Assembly: GCA_031399025.1 (NCBI GenBank)
Contig: JANNOJ010000015.1
Location: forward strand, 1 to 64,000
Source: CBDBZL01 sp031399025
Lineage (GTDB): Bacteria; Pseudomonadota; Alphaproteobacteria; Sphingomonadales; Sphingomonadaceae
Direction of reading: 5' to 3'
Length of the DNA stretch: 64,000 nucleotides
The number at the start of each line of letters is the position of its first letter. Position 1 is the first letter of the stretch. Under the pieces are notes generated by a model. The model saw only the letters and a list, made by a program, of their open reading frames with translations, did not search any database and had not been told where the DNA came from. This document shows positions 48,594 through 57,299 of this stretch, piece by piece. The translations under genes were made by a program, and so were the position numbers.

Positions 48594-49537
48594 CGTCAGG
48601 CCTGTGCCATCCCTCTCTTGGTGCTGCTGCGTCGCACCGGCAAGCCCGGGCCGGTTGGGGCGATCGGCAGGGCGCCCGGCCGCCGGTCGGCGCTGGCCTT
48701 CCTGCCAACAAGCAATCGGCCAATCCCCAAAGGCTCGGCGGCGGGCGACCGGCGCGCCAAGTGCGGGAACAGCACCGGGTACAGGGTCGCGTTCGGGCCG
48801 TCAGCACCCCCGTCTGCCGCGCCGGAAGCACTCGCGCACGCGCTCATTGCGACCGCGCGACGCTTCATCGCGCGACCGCCGGCTTTGCCCCTGGTACGCA
48901 TCGCCGTGCGCCATGGTCAAGCCGGACGGTCGGCGCTGCTCGCAGATAGTCGCGGCGGACGGCCTCATGAGTTTTCGCGCCAGGCCTCGCCCGGCCGTTG
49001 CTTCTCGCCAGCTTGTTCACTGAAGTTCCCCGCCAGCCGATCGTTCTATTGCCGGACCCAGAGCCGTAGACCCGGCGGCGCCATGCCCTCGCTGATCCCT
49101 GCGATCGACGCCGGGTTGGCATCTTTGCAAGCCGTGACGGCCGGGTATGGCGCCCGCGCGCGGGCGGCCTGCCTGCACACGCGCACCTGTTTGTTGCCGC
49201 CATTGGGCGACCGGTTGATCCAGCGCCGCCGCATCCTCCACCGTCAGCCCCGCGGCCGCGTTGACCCGGCTTATCCCGGCGAGCGCCACCGTGTCGCAAT
49301 CGGTGCGGCCCGTTGCCGTAGAGCTTCTCGCAACTTCTCCCCGCCGAACCGCAGATATGCGCGCGCCCGCTCATTGCCGCTGCCTGGGGACCCGGTGCGC
49401 CACCGTCGCGGTTAGGCGCGCGAGGATGGTGTCGGCGCCCTTGCCGCCGATCGATGCCCGATCACGGTTGTCGCGGCGAGTGACCAGAGGGCGTGGCGCA
49501 ACCACTCCTGGCCGGACTGCCGCATGCGCGCACCTGC
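48594..49537. other. 944-bp interval within the Anbu cluster: short overlapping frames or a decayed gene
   Basis: No confident gene. Three minus-strand frames run end to end with 4-nt ATGA overlaps: 49371-49541 (56 aa), 48865-49374 (169 aa) and 48596-48868 (90 aa); the first overlaps the transglutaminase stop and the last ends 2 nt before the Anbu ATG. Their Arg/Gly/Ala-rich translation looks like out-of-frame reading. Other minus-strand frames contain more protein-like pieces: ERARAYLRFGGEKLREALRQ (about 49310-49370), DTVALAGISRVNAAAGLTVE (about 49230-49295) and VTACKDANPASIAGISEGMA (about 49080-49140), suggesting one frameshifted ancestral gene of unknown family. Confidence 0.4.
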
Positions 49538-50359
49538 TCATTGCTGCTGGCCCGCGACCTGCTGTTCCACCGCCACCTCCACCGTGAGGCCCGCGGTTAC
49601 CGCGCCGTAGCTGATGCCGGTGATCGGCGCCGCGTCGCGGTAGTCGCGACCCGTGGCCACGCGGACGTAGCGCGGATCGGGGCTGATCTGGTTGGAGATA
49701 TCGAAACCTACCCAGCCCAGGCCCTCGACAAAGGCTTCCGCCCAGGCGTGGGTCGCTTCCTGCTCGACCCGGTCGTTCATCATCAGGTAGCCGCTGACAT
49801 AGCGGGCGGGGATTTCCAGGGCGCGGGCGGCGGCGATGAAGATATGCGCGTGGTCCTGGCACACCCCCTGGCCGGCAGCGACTGCCTCCTCGGCGCTGGT
49901 ATCGACGCCGGTCTCGCCGGTGGCGTAATCGACCGCGCTGCAGATGGTGGCCGAAAGCTGGTGCAGCGTGGGCACGAGGCCGGTTTCGCCGCGATCGACC
50001 GAGGCGATCAGCTGCCTGATCTTGGGGCCCGGCCGGGTCAGCCTGGTCTGCCCGAGGAAGGCCCACAGCGGCAGGTGGCCGGCATGGTGGCCGAGCACGC
50101 CGGCCTTGTCTTCGGTATCCACCTGGCCGGTGCAGGTGACCATCACTTCGCGCACGCCCGTCTCCACCGAGATCAGGGTGACGTGGTTGTGGTTCTGGTC
50201 ATCATAGGCGAACTCCTCGCGCGCACCTTCGTACTCCATCCGCCAATCACGGATGCGCTGGCCCTGCGTGGTTTTGGGGGTCAGTCGCAGCCGCTGCAGT
50301 CCGTGCGCCACGGGCTTGGCGAAGCTGTAGCGGGTGGTGTGGCGGATGGCGAGGCGCAT
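49538..50359 (-). CDS. Transglutaminase-like protease family protein
   Basis: 273 aa from ATG 50359. A bacterial transglutaminase-like N-domain (MRLAIRHTTRYSFAKPV, LQRLRLTPKT) precedes the papain-like core with catalytic triad Cys167 (GQGVCQDHAHIF), His204 (EATHAWAEAF) and Asp220 (GWVGFDISN). These proteins accompany alpha-E and circularly permuted ATP-grasp genes and are thought to cleave or form isopeptide-type bonds in a peptide-modification system of unknown product. No signal peptide, so cytoplasmic. 22 nt after the alpha-E gene. Confidence 0.85.
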   Translation of the reverse strand: MRLAIRHTTRYSFAKPVAHGLQRLRLTPKTTQGQRIRDWRMEYEGAREEFAYDDQNHNHVTLISVETGVREVMVTCTGQVDTEDKAGVLGHHAGHLPLWAFLGQTRLTRPGPKIRQLIASVDRGETGLVPTLHQLSATICSAVDYATGETGVDTSAEEAVAAGQGVCQDHAHIFIAAARALEIPARYVSGYLMMNDRVEQEATHAWAEAFVEGLGWVGFDISNQISPDPRYVRVATGRDYRDAAPITGISYGAVTAGLTVEVAVEQQVAGQQQ

Positions 50360-50381
50360 GAGGGGCTGTCCCTTCGGGGGC

Positions 50382-51326
50382 TCAAGAGATGAAGCGGTAG
50401 TCCTCGGCAATGGCCGAGGCGATCGTGTGATTGTGCCTGATGAAATCGATGAGAAACTCGTGCAGCCCCTGGTCGAAGATGTTCTCGATGGTGCGGTCGC
50501 CCAGGCTGAGGTCGGACTGGCGCATGCATTCGTGGCAGCGGCGCTCGTGGCCGTGCAGGCGGGCGAGCGCGGCCAGGTTCTCCCGCATCGCGGCATAGCA
50601 GAAGGCGAGGCTGCGCGGGAAGCGATCGTCCAGGATCAGGAATTCGGCGATGGAGCGGGCGTCCATGCGCCCGGCATTGAGCCAGCGATAGGCGCGCTCG
50701 CCCGAAAGCGAGCGCAGGATATTGTCCCATTGCCCCGTATCGAGGGCGGTGCCCACGTAAGACAGCGAGGGCAGCAGCAGGTAGTATTTGACGTCCAGGA
50801 TGCGGGCGGTGTTGTCGGCGCGCTCGAGGAAGGTGCCCGAGCGGGCGAAGGAATAGGTCTCGTTGCGCAGCATCGAGCCGTGGGTGGCGCCGCGCGCGAG
50901 GGTGGATTCGCGCCGGATCGCCGCCAAAGCGAGGCCCAGATTGCTCTCGCGGACCGGCCGGGCGAGCAGGTCGCGCAGCGTCATCCACCCCTCGTTGATC
51001 GCCTCCCACACCTCGGCGGTGATGGCCGAGCGGCAATAGCGCGCATTCATCCGGGCGCGTTCGAACATGGTCAGCACGCTTTCGGCGTTGTTGCGCCCGC
51101 GCAGCACGAAGTCGCAGACATGCGCCCCGTCATAGCCCTCGTGCGTGGCATCGTAGGCGTTAAGCAGGCCCAGCGTGGTGAGCACCGAGCGCCATTCCTC
51201 GGACGCGACGTCCTGCCCGCGGGTGAGCGTCATCCGGTGGCCGGCGGCGAGCAGGCGCACGGTGTTCTCGGCACGTTCGAGATAGCGGTACATCCAGAAG
51301 ATGCCGTTCGCCACCCTACCGAGCAT
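50382..51326 (-). CDS. Alpha-E domain protein (DUF403)
   Basis: 314 aa, all-helical. MLGRVANGIFWMYRYLERAENTVRLL is the characteristic start of the alpha-E family, and conserved helices such as MLRNETYSFARSGTFLERAD and IENIFDQGLHEFLIDFI follow. The domain is found with ATP-grasp, transglutaminase and Anbu proteins and has no known biochemical role. It lies between the ATP-grasp gene (29 nt) and the transglutaminase gene (22 nt) on the same strand, so the three are probably one transcript. Confidence 0.88.
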   Translation of the reverse strand: MLGRVANGIFWMYRYLERAENTVRLLAAGHRMTLTRGQDVASEEWRSVLTTLGLLNAYDATHEGYDGAHVCDFVLRGRNNAESVLTMFERARMNARYCRSAITAEVWEAINEGWMTLRDLLARPVRESNLGLALAAIRRESTLARGATHGSMLRNETYSFARSGTFLERADNTARILDVKYYLLLPSLSYVGTALDTGQWDNILRSLSGERAYRWLNAGRMDARSIAEFLILDDRFPRSLAFCYAAMRENLAALARLHGHERRCHECMRQSDLSLGDRTIENIFDQGLHEFLIDFIRHNHTIASAIAEDYRFIS

Positions 51327-51355
51327 GATGCCGGCCTAGCATGGACCCATCGCTC

Positions 51356-52789
51356 TCACAGGTCGTCCAGCACCCAGCTGTCCTTGGTCCCGCCACCCTG
51401 GCTGGAGTTCACCACCAGCGAGCCCTTCTTGAGCGCCACGCGGGTGAGGCCGCCCGGGGTGATGTAGACGCCTTCGGGCGAGCACAGCACGAAGGGGCGC
51501 AGGTCGACATGGCGCGGCGCCAGGCCGCGACGGGTGAAGATCGGGCAGGTCGAAAGCGCGAGGGTGGGCTGGGCGATGTAATTGTCGGGCTTGGCCAAGA
51601 GCTTCTGACGGAATTCCGCAATCTCCCGCTTGCTCGAGGTGGGGCCGATCAACATGCCGTAGCCGCCCGACCCGTGGACTTCTTTGACCACCAGCTGTTC
51701 CAGATTGTCGAGCACATATTTGAGCGCGTCGGCATCGGCGCAGCGGAAGGTTTCGACATTTCCCAGCAGCGGCCGCTCGCCGGTGTAGAACTCCATGATC
51801 TCGGGCATGAAGGAATAGATCGCCTTGTCGTCGGCGACCCCGGTGCCCGGCGCGTTGGCGATGGTGATGCGGCCCGCGCGATAGACGTCCATGATGCCCG
51901 GCACGCCCAGCACGCTATCGGGGTTGAAGGTGAGCGGATCGAGGAAGTCGTCGTCGACGCGGCGATAGAGCACGTCGATCGGCTGGAAACCGACGGTGGT
52001 GCGCATCTGCACCCGGCCGTCGACGATCCGCAGGTCGCTGCCTTCGACCAGCTCGGCGCCCATCTGGTCGGCGAGGAAGGCGTGCTCGAAATAGGCCGAA
52101 TTGTAGATCCCCGGCGTCAGTACCGCCACGATGGGATTGGCGCTCGCGTCGGGCGGGGCGCAGGCCGCGAGGCTCTGGGCGAGGCGGCGCGGATAGTTTG
52201 AAACCTGCTGCACCTTCACCCGGGTGAACAGCTCGGGAAACATGGCCATCATGGTCTCGCGGTTCTCGAGCATGTAGCTAACCCCCGATGGGGTGCGGGC
52301 GTTGTCCTCCAGCACCAGAAAGTCGTCGACCCCGATGCGCACCAGGTCGATGCCCACGATGTGGGTGTATACTCCGCCCGGCGGAGTGAAGCCGACCATC
52401 TGCGGCAGCCAGGCGTTGTTGTCGCGGAACAGGCGCTCGGGCAAGCGGCCCGAACGGATGATCTCCTGGCGGTGGTAGAGATCGTGCATGAAGGCGTTCA
52501 ATGCCCGCACCCGCTGCTCGATGCCGCGCGACAGCCGCCGCCATTCGGCGCCGCTGATGATCCGCGGGACCATGTCGAACGGGATCAGCCGCTCCTCGGC
52601 GTCGTCCTCGCCGTAGACGTTGAAGGTGATGCCCGCGCGGCGGAAGAAGGTCTCGGCCTCGAAGCCCTTGCGCCGCACCCAGCCCGGCGCCTGCTCGGCC
52701 AGCCATTGCTGGTATCCGCGATAGGCGGGGCGGATGGACCCGTCGGGGCCGTGCATCTCGTCGAAGCTGGCGGGCTCGGTCGCGCTCAT
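51356..52789 (-). CDS. Circularly permuted ATP-grasp type 2 protein (DUF404/DUF407)
   Basis: 477 aa. Signatures: YRGYQQWLAEQAPG, GITFNVYGEDDAEERLIPFD, FLVLEDNARTPSGVSYMLEN, IVAVLTPGIYNSAYFEH, LVKEVHGSGGYGMLIGP-type read here as VVKEVHGSGGYGMLIGP, and SRVALKKGSLVVNSSQGGG-like C-terminus with VVNSSQGGGTKDSWVL. The family has a permuted ATP-grasp fold and is predicted to form an amide bond on a peptide or small molecule. First gene of the Anbu-linked operon; substrate unknown. Confidence 0.88.
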   Translation of the reverse strand: MSATEPASFDEMHGPDGSIRPAYRGYQQWLAEQAPGWVRRKGFEAETFFRRAGITFNVYGEDDAEERLIPFDMVPRIISGAEWRRLSRGIEQRVRALNAFMHDLYHRQEIIRSGRLPERLFRDNNAWLPQMVGFTPPGGVYTHIVGIDLVRIGVDDFLVLEDNARTPSGVSYMLENRETMMAMFPELFTRVKVQQVSNYPRRLAQSLAACAPPDASANPIVAVLTPGIYNSAYFEHAFLADQMGAELVEGSDLRIVDGRVQMRTTVGFQPIDVLYRRVDDDFLDPLTFNPDSVLGVPGIMDVYRAGRITIANAPGTGVADDKAIYSFMPEIMEFYTGERPLLGNVETFRCADADALKYVLDNLEQLVVKEVHGSGGYGMLIGPTSSKREIAEFRQKLLAKPDNYIAQPTLALSTCPIFTRRGLAPRHVDLRPFVLCSPEGVYITPGGLTRVALKKGSLVVNSSQGGGTKDSWVLDDL

Positions 52790-52892
52790 GTTACCCCTGT
52801 GACCCGAGCGTGCATGGCACGCTTCTAAATGTTCGCCAAGTGAGAGGCTGTTACAGCGCCCGGTTCAAACGACGGGGTTCAGGGGGCGGGGT

Positions 52893-53684
52893 TCAGGCGG
52901 CGAGCTCGCGGGCCACGGCACGGATCGCCTCGGCCGAATTGGAGAAGCCCAGATGGGTGCAGCGCAGCGCCACGGCGCGGTCGCGCTCGCCCGGGCGGCC
53001 GGCGGCACTGCGCGGGGCGATGATGCCGTCGCGCGCGCTCCACAGCGCCACGGTTTCCACCGGCGGCTTTTCCGGCACCCGCGCCTCGATCGGCGGGCTC
53101 ATCACCGAGTGGCCGGTGATCATCTGGTAGATCCGCCACATGTTGTTGGAATAGGGCGTGTGGCTGAACGGCGAGCCCATGGTGACCACCTTGTCCACCA
53201 TCTCGGGGTGACGCTTGGCGATCTCGCGGGCGAAGATGCCGCCCAGGCTCCAGCCGACCAGCACCACGTTCCGCCCATAGCGCCGCTGGACGTCTTGCAC
53301 CCGCCTAGACAGCTGGTCGAACACCTGTTCGGTGGGTCCGAAATTGAACCCTGCACCCCAGCGCTTGACCGTATGGCCGGCCCCCTCCAGCGTGCGGGCC
53401 ATGTAGCGCATGCGCAGCGGATGGGTGGCGAACCCGGGCAGCAGAATGACCACCCGCGGCGCGCTGGCCTGGTCGAGTTCCAGCGCCGGGCGAAACAGGC
53501 GCGCGACCGGCTCACCGAACGCCGTGACCTCGCCCAGCAGCAGCTCGATCCGCGGCGCGCTGGCCTCGTCGGGCGCCCGGTCCACGGCCAGCCGCGCCCG
53601 GCGCGAAACCGAGCTGCGCAGGTCAGCCAGCGAACTGCCGAACTGGGCCCGACGGGGAAGATGGGAGACGTTGGTGGTAGCCAT
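52893..53684 (-). CDS. Alpha/beta hydrolase (lipase-like)
   Basis: 263 aa. Alpha/beta-hydrolase fold: oxyanion region VVILLPGFATHPLRMRYMA, nucleophile elbow GWSLGG in VVLVGWSLGGIFAREIAKRH, acidic residue in ALWSARDGIIAP and catalytic His in RCTHLGFSN. The GF-x-T and YMART pattern with a 60-residue N-terminal extension resembles triacylglycerol-lipase/PGAP1-like hydrolases of sphingomonads. No signal peptide. 103 bp downstream of, and on the same strand as, the ATP-grasp gene's start, so probably transcribed toward the Anbu cluster's promoter region but separately; divergent from uvrB. Confidence 0.8.
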   Translation of the reverse strand: MATTNVSHLPRRAQFGSSLADLRSSVSRRARLAVDRAPDEASAPRIELLLGEVTAFGEPVARLFRPALELDQASAPRVVILLPGFATHPLRMRYMARTLEGAGHTVKRWGAGFNFGPTEQVFDQLSRRVQDVQRRYGRNVVLVGWSLGGIFAREIAKRHPEMVDKVVTMGSPFSHTPYSNNMWRIYQMITGHSVMSPPIEARVPEKPPVETVALWSARDGIIAPRSAAGRPGERDRAVALRCTHLGFSNSAEAIRAVARELAA

Positions 53685-53839
53685 TGATCCTACTGTAACC
53701 GAATTGTCTTGTTAGACGATGAACGGCCCTGCGTATCAAGGGTTTCTCGGTAAAAATCTGCCCGGCCGCGATCGGCCTCTTCGACCAGGCGCAAGGGGGA
53801 CAGCTTGGCGATGCCCGGCAGCAATGCCATATCCGCACC

Positions 53840-56026
53840 ATGGCAGAACTCGTTATCCGGCGCGGTCTCACAGAGCCCGACACCAGCGGCCAATTCGTCC
53901 CCCACAAGCCGCGGCGGCCCGAAAAGTCGCTGGGCGGGCGGCCGTTCAAGCTGGTTTCCGAATACGAGCCGGCGGGCGACCAGCCGGCCGCCATCGCCGA
54001 GCTGGTGGCGGCGGCGCGCGAGGGCGAACAGACGCAGGTGCTGCTCGGCGTGACCGGCAGCGGCAAGACCTTCACCATGGCCAAGATGGTGGAAGCGCTG
54101 CAGCGCCCGGCGCTGGTGCTGGCGCCCAACAAGATCCTCGCCGCGCAGCTGTACGGCGAGTTCAAGAGCTTCTTCCCCGAGAACGCGGTCGAGTATTTCG
54201 TCAGCTATTACGATTATTACCAGCCCGAAGCCTATGTGCCGCGCTCGGATACCTACATCGAGAAGGAATCGAGCGTTAACGAGGCGATCGACCGGATGCG
54301 CCATTCGGCCACCCGCTCGCTGCTCGAACGCGACGACGTGCTGATCGTCGCCTCGGTATCGTGCCTTTACGGCATCGGCTCGGTCGAAACCTATTCGGCG
54401 ATGATCTTCGATCTCAAAAAGGGCGAGAGCGTCGACCAGCGCGAAATCATCAGGAAGCTGGTCGCGCTGCAGTACAGGCGCAACGACGTCGCCTTCGCCC
54501 GCGGCTGCTTCCGGGTGCGCGGCGACAGCCTGGAGCTGCATCCCAGCCATCTTGAAGACACCGCCTGGCGGATCAGCTTCTTCGGTGACGAGATCGAGGA
54601 CATCGCCGAGTTCGATCCGCTCACCGGCAAGAAGGGACAGCCGCTCGACAAGGTGCGCGTGTACGCCAATTCGCACTACGTCACCCCCGGCCCGACGATG
54701 CAGCAGGCGACCCAGGCGATCCGCTTCGAGCTGACCGAGCGGCTCAAGGAACTGCACGCGGAAGGCCGCCTGCTCGAAGCGCAGCGGCTGGAGCAGCGGA
54801 CCAATTTCGACCTCGAGATGATCGCCGCGACGGGCAGCTGCAACGGCATCGAGAACTACAGCCGTTTCCTGACCGGCCGCCTGCCGGGCGAGCCGCCGCC
54901 CACGCTGTTCGAGTACCTGCCCGAGAACGCGCTGCTGTTCGTCGACGAGAGCCACCAGACGGTGCCGCAGGTGGGCGCGATGGCGCGCGGGGACCACCGC
55001 CGCAAGATCACCCTGGCGGAGTACGGCTTCCGCCTGCCTTCGTGCATCGACAACCGCCCGCTGCGGTTCAACGAATGGGACGCGATGCGCCCGCAGACCG
55101 TCGCCGTCTCCGCCACGCCGGGGCCGTGGGAAATGGAGCAGACGGGCGGTGCGTTCGCCGAGCAGGTCATCCGCCCCACCGGGCTGATCGACCCGCCGGT
55201 GGAGATCCGCCCGGTCGAAGACCAGGTGCAGGATTGCATCAACGAGTGCCGCGCGGTGGCCAAGCAGGGCTACCGCACGCTGGTGACGACGCTCACCAAG
55301 CGCATGGCCGAGGACCTGACCGAGTTCATGCACGAGCAGGGCGTCCGCGTGCGCTACATGCATTCCGACGTCGAGACGCTGGAGCGCATCGAGCTGATCC
55401 GCGACCTCAGGCTGGGCGTCTACGACGTGCTGATCGGCATCAACCTGCTGCGCGAGGGCCTCGACATCCCAGAATGCGGGCTGGTCGCGATCCTCGATGC
55501 CGACAAGGAAGGTTTCCTGCGCTCCGAGACCTCGCTGATCCAGACCATCGGCCGCGCCGCCCGCAACGTGGACGGCCGGGTGATCCTCTATGCCGACCGC
55601 ATCACCGGCTCGATGGAGCGGGCGATCGCCGAGACCGGCCGCCGGCGCGAGAAGCAGCGCGAATACAACGCGGCGCACGGCATCACCCCCACCACCATCC
55701 GCCGCGGCATCCAGGACATCGTCGCCCACACCGCCTCGCGCGACGGCGTGCTGATCGATACCGGCGATCCGGAACGCAACAACCTCGTGGGCCACAATTT
55801 GCGCGCCTACATCCAGGACCTGGAGAAGCGCATGCGCGCGGCGGCGGCGGACCTGGAGTTCGAGACCGCGGGTCGGCTGCGCGACGAGATCCGGCGGCTG
55901 GAGGCGGACGAACTGGGCATTCCCGATGCGGAAAAGCGCGCGCCGATCGTGGGGCGCAGCAACGAAGGCAAACCGGGTACGCGCAAGCTGCGCTACGGGC
56001 GGACGCAGCGGAAGATGGGGAAGTAG
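53840..56026 (+). CDS. uvrB: UvrABC excision nuclease subunit B
   Basis: 728 aa. Nucleotide-excision repair helicase-like protein. N-terminal EPAGDQPAAIAELV, Walker A GVTGSGKTFTMAKM (about 70-83), beta-hairpin YYDYYQPEAYVPRSDTYIEK, LLIVASVSCLYGIGS-type motif, LPSCIDNRPL, SATPGPWEME, the helicase motifs LVTTLTKRMAEDL, GINLLREGLDIPE and QTIGRAARN, and a C-terminal UVR domain (IQDLEKRMRAAAADLEFE). Full length. ATG 53840 gives the usual start with a short basic lead. No clear SOS box was identified in the 155-bp upstream gap. Confidence 0.96.
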   Translation: MAELVIRRGLTEPDTSGQFVPHKPRRPEKSLGGRPFKLVSEYEPAGDQPAAIAELVAAAREGEQTQVLLGVTGSGKTFTMAKMVEALQRPALVLAPNKILAAQLYGEFKSFFPENAVEYFVSYYDYYQPEAYVPRSDTYIEKESSVNEAIDRMRHSATRSLLERDDVLIVASVSCLYGIGSVETYSAMIFDLKKGESVDQREIIRKLVALQYRRNDVAFARGCFRVRGDSLELHPSHLEDTAWRISFFGDEIEDIAEFDPLTGKKGQPLDKVRVYANSHYVTPGPTMQQATQAIRFELTERLKELHAEGRLLEAQRLEQRTNFDLEMIAATGSCNGIENYSRFLTGRLPGEPPPTLFEYLPENALLFVDESHQTVPQVGAMARGDHRRKITLAEYGFRLPSCIDNRPLRFNEWDAMRPQTVAVSATPGPWEMEQTGGAFAEQVIRPTGLIDPPVEIRPVEDQVQDCINECRAVAKQGYRTLVTTLTKRMAEDLTEFMHEQGVRVRYMHSDVETLERIELIRDLRLGVYDVLIGINLLREGLDIPECGLVAILDADKEGFLRSETSLIQTIGRAARNVDGRVILYADRITGSMERAIAETGRRREKQREYNAAHGITPTTIRRGIQDIVAHTASRDGVLIDTGDPERNNLVGHNLRAYIQDLEKRMRAAAADLEFETAGRLRDEIRRLEADELGIPDAEKRAPIVGRSNEGKPGTRKLRYGRTQRKMGK

Positions 56027-56067
56027 GGGGATTCCTGATTGAGAGGGAAAAATCGGGGCTGACCGCA

Positions 56068-56079
56068 CCAAAATTTTGG
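56068..56079. promoter_or_regulatory. 12-bp perfect palindrome upstream of higBA
   Basis: CCAAAATTTTGG lies 33 bp before the toxin ATG in an AT-rich 85-bp gap after uvrB, with TTGGTTCTATTGGATA overlapping it as possible promoter elements. Antitoxins of the HigA family autoregulate by binding such palindromes, so this is a likely operator (inference from position and symmetry). Confidence 0.5.
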
Positions 56080-56111
56080 TTCTATTGGATAGCTGCATTT
56101 TAGAGGCAGCC

Positions 56112-56399
56112 ATGATCCAATCTTTTGCTGATTCAGAAGCTGAGCGAATCTTTCGCGGCCAGCGCAGCCGCGAGTTGCCGTTCGAAATTCAGAACACCGC
56201 CCGCCGCAAGCTGCGACAGCTCAGCCGCGCCCTGCGGCTCGACGACATGCGCGTGCCCGGCGGCAATCGCTTCGAGAAGTTGAAAGGCTTCACACCTTCG
56301 CGATATAGCGTGAGGATCAACGACCAGTGGAGGCTTACCTTCAGCTGGTCCGGTGGAGACGCGCATAATGTCCGGATCGAGGACTACCACAAGGGATGA
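56112..56399 (+). CDS. higB: HigB-type toxin (RelE/ParE superfamily mRNA interferase)
   Basis: 95 aa from ATG 56112. Matches the HigB/RelE fold in length and pattern: IQSFADSEAERIFRGQRSRE, ARRKLRQLSRALRLDDMRVP, GNRFEKLKG and YSVRINDQWRLTFSWSGGDA, VRIEDYHKG at the end. HigB toxins cut mRNA on the ribosome under stress. The toxin gene precedes the antitoxin, the usual order for higBA. Its base composition is visibly less GC-rich than uvrB, consistent with horizontal arrival. Confidence 0.88.
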   Translation: MIQSFADSEAERIFRGQRSRELPFEIQNTARRKLRQLSRALRLDDMRVPGGNRFEKLKGFTPSRYSVRINDQWRLTFSWSGGDAHNVRIEDYHKG

Positions 56400-56403
56400 T
56401 GAC

Positions 56404-56688
56404 ATGTTGGACAACGTCCATCCGGGTGCGGTCCTGCGAGAGGATTTTCTGATCGGCACCGAGATACCGACCAGCCAGGTCGCACAGGCTACGGGCCTCG
56501 CGATGGCTCGACTGGATGCATTGTTGGACGAACGTGAACCGGTCGATGCAGCGACGGATTTGCGTCTCGCGCGCTATTTTGGCGTGAGCGAAGGGTTGTT
56601 CCTGGGGCTCCAGATCGACTTTGATCTCGAAGAAGAGCGGCGTGCGCACGGGGGCGAGTTGGACCGGATCGTGCCACGGGCCGCATGA
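56404..56688 (+). CDS. higA: HigA-type antitoxin (XRE family)
   Basis: 94 aa from ATG 56404, 4 nt after the toxin stop. HPGAVLREDFL is the hallmark start of HigA; the helix-turn-helix (PTSQVAQATGLAMARLDALL) and the conserved ATDLRLARYFGVSEGLFLGL-type C-terminal stretch follow, ending in a charged tail. It neutralises HigB and represses the operon through the upstream palindrome. Its TGA overlaps the ATG of the lipoprotein gene, an unusual linkage for a TA module. Confidence 0.87.
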   Translation: MLDNVHPGAVLREDFLIGTEIPTSQVAQATGLAMARLDALLDEREPVDAATDLRLARYFGVSEGLFLGLQIDFDLEEERRAHGGELDRIVPRAA

Positions 56689-57299
56689 TTCTGCCAAACC
56701 GCTGCGCAACTACCGCATTCGCCCTCGTCCTGTCAGCCTGCCAACCATCCGCCGACGAAAGCACCCCCCCGCCCCAGCGCGTCGCCTTCGGGGATGCCAG
56801 CCGGGCGCTGCTCAAGCCGCTGAACTCGCCCGACACCAGCGCGGCCCGCTGGGTGGTGAACGAGAGCGGGCAGGCGATCCACTTCGGCAATGCCGGCGAA
56901 CGCCCGCTGCTCACGCTCGATTGCCGGCTGGCGGCTGATCCGCCGCAGCTGCGCATCGTGCGCCATGTCCGCGCCCGGCCGGGCCACGGCGCGCTCTTGC
57001 CGGTGATCGGCAACGGCATGCGCTCGCGCTTCCTGGTCGATGCCGCGCTCGAGGACGGCGAATGGCGGTGGGAGGGCACGGTGCGGGCGGATGACCCGAT
57101 GCTCGAAGTCTTCACCGGACCGCGCCCGCTGACGGCCACCTTGCCGGGTTGCGGGATGCTGGAGATCGCCGGCAGCCGCATTCCGGGCGAGTTCATCACC
57201 TGGTGCCGCGCTGGGGGCGCGGTGATGGAGGCCGAGGCGCAGGAGCAGGCGGAGGCGCCTGCCGGGGCGCCCGCGCGTCAGGGCGCGCCGGTCAGCTAG
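56685..57299 (+). CDS. Hypothetical lipoprotein
   Basis: 204 aa from ATG 56685, which overlaps the higA stop (ATGA). A short signal peptide ends in LVLSAC, so Cys19 is likely lipidated, followed by a Pro-rich linker. The mature part shows VAFGDASRALLKPLNSPDTS, HFGNAGERPLLTLDCRL, IRVRHVRARPGHGALLPVIG-like strands and GMLEIAGSRIPGEFITWCRA, with three further cysteines; it looks like a beta-rich periplasmic domain. The C-terminal 25 residues are Ala/Glu/Pro-rich. No named family recognised, though the type is common in sphingomonads. It ends in a triplicated 14-bp repeat. Confidence 0.65.
   Translation: MILPNRCATTAFALVLSACQPSADESTPPPQRVAFGDASRALLKPLNSPDTSAARWVVNESGQAIHFGNAGERPLLTLDCRLAADPPQLRIVRHVRARPGHGALLPVIGNGMRSRFLVDAALEDGEWRWEGTVRADDPMLEVFTGPRPLTATLPGCGMLEIAGSRIPGEFITWCRAGGAVMEAEAQEQAEAPAGAPARQGAPVS

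Noticed and set aside
53685..53839. SOS (LexA) box before uvrB
   Set aside because: GTTAGACGATGAAC near 53730 only loosely resembles an operator and does not fit the GTTC-N7-GTTC form known from alphaproteobacteria.
56353..56403. Longer start for the antitoxin within the toxin gene
   Set aside because: ATG 56404 gives the family start directly before HPGAVLRED and follows the toxin stop by 4 nt; the upstream part is toxin sequence in another frame.
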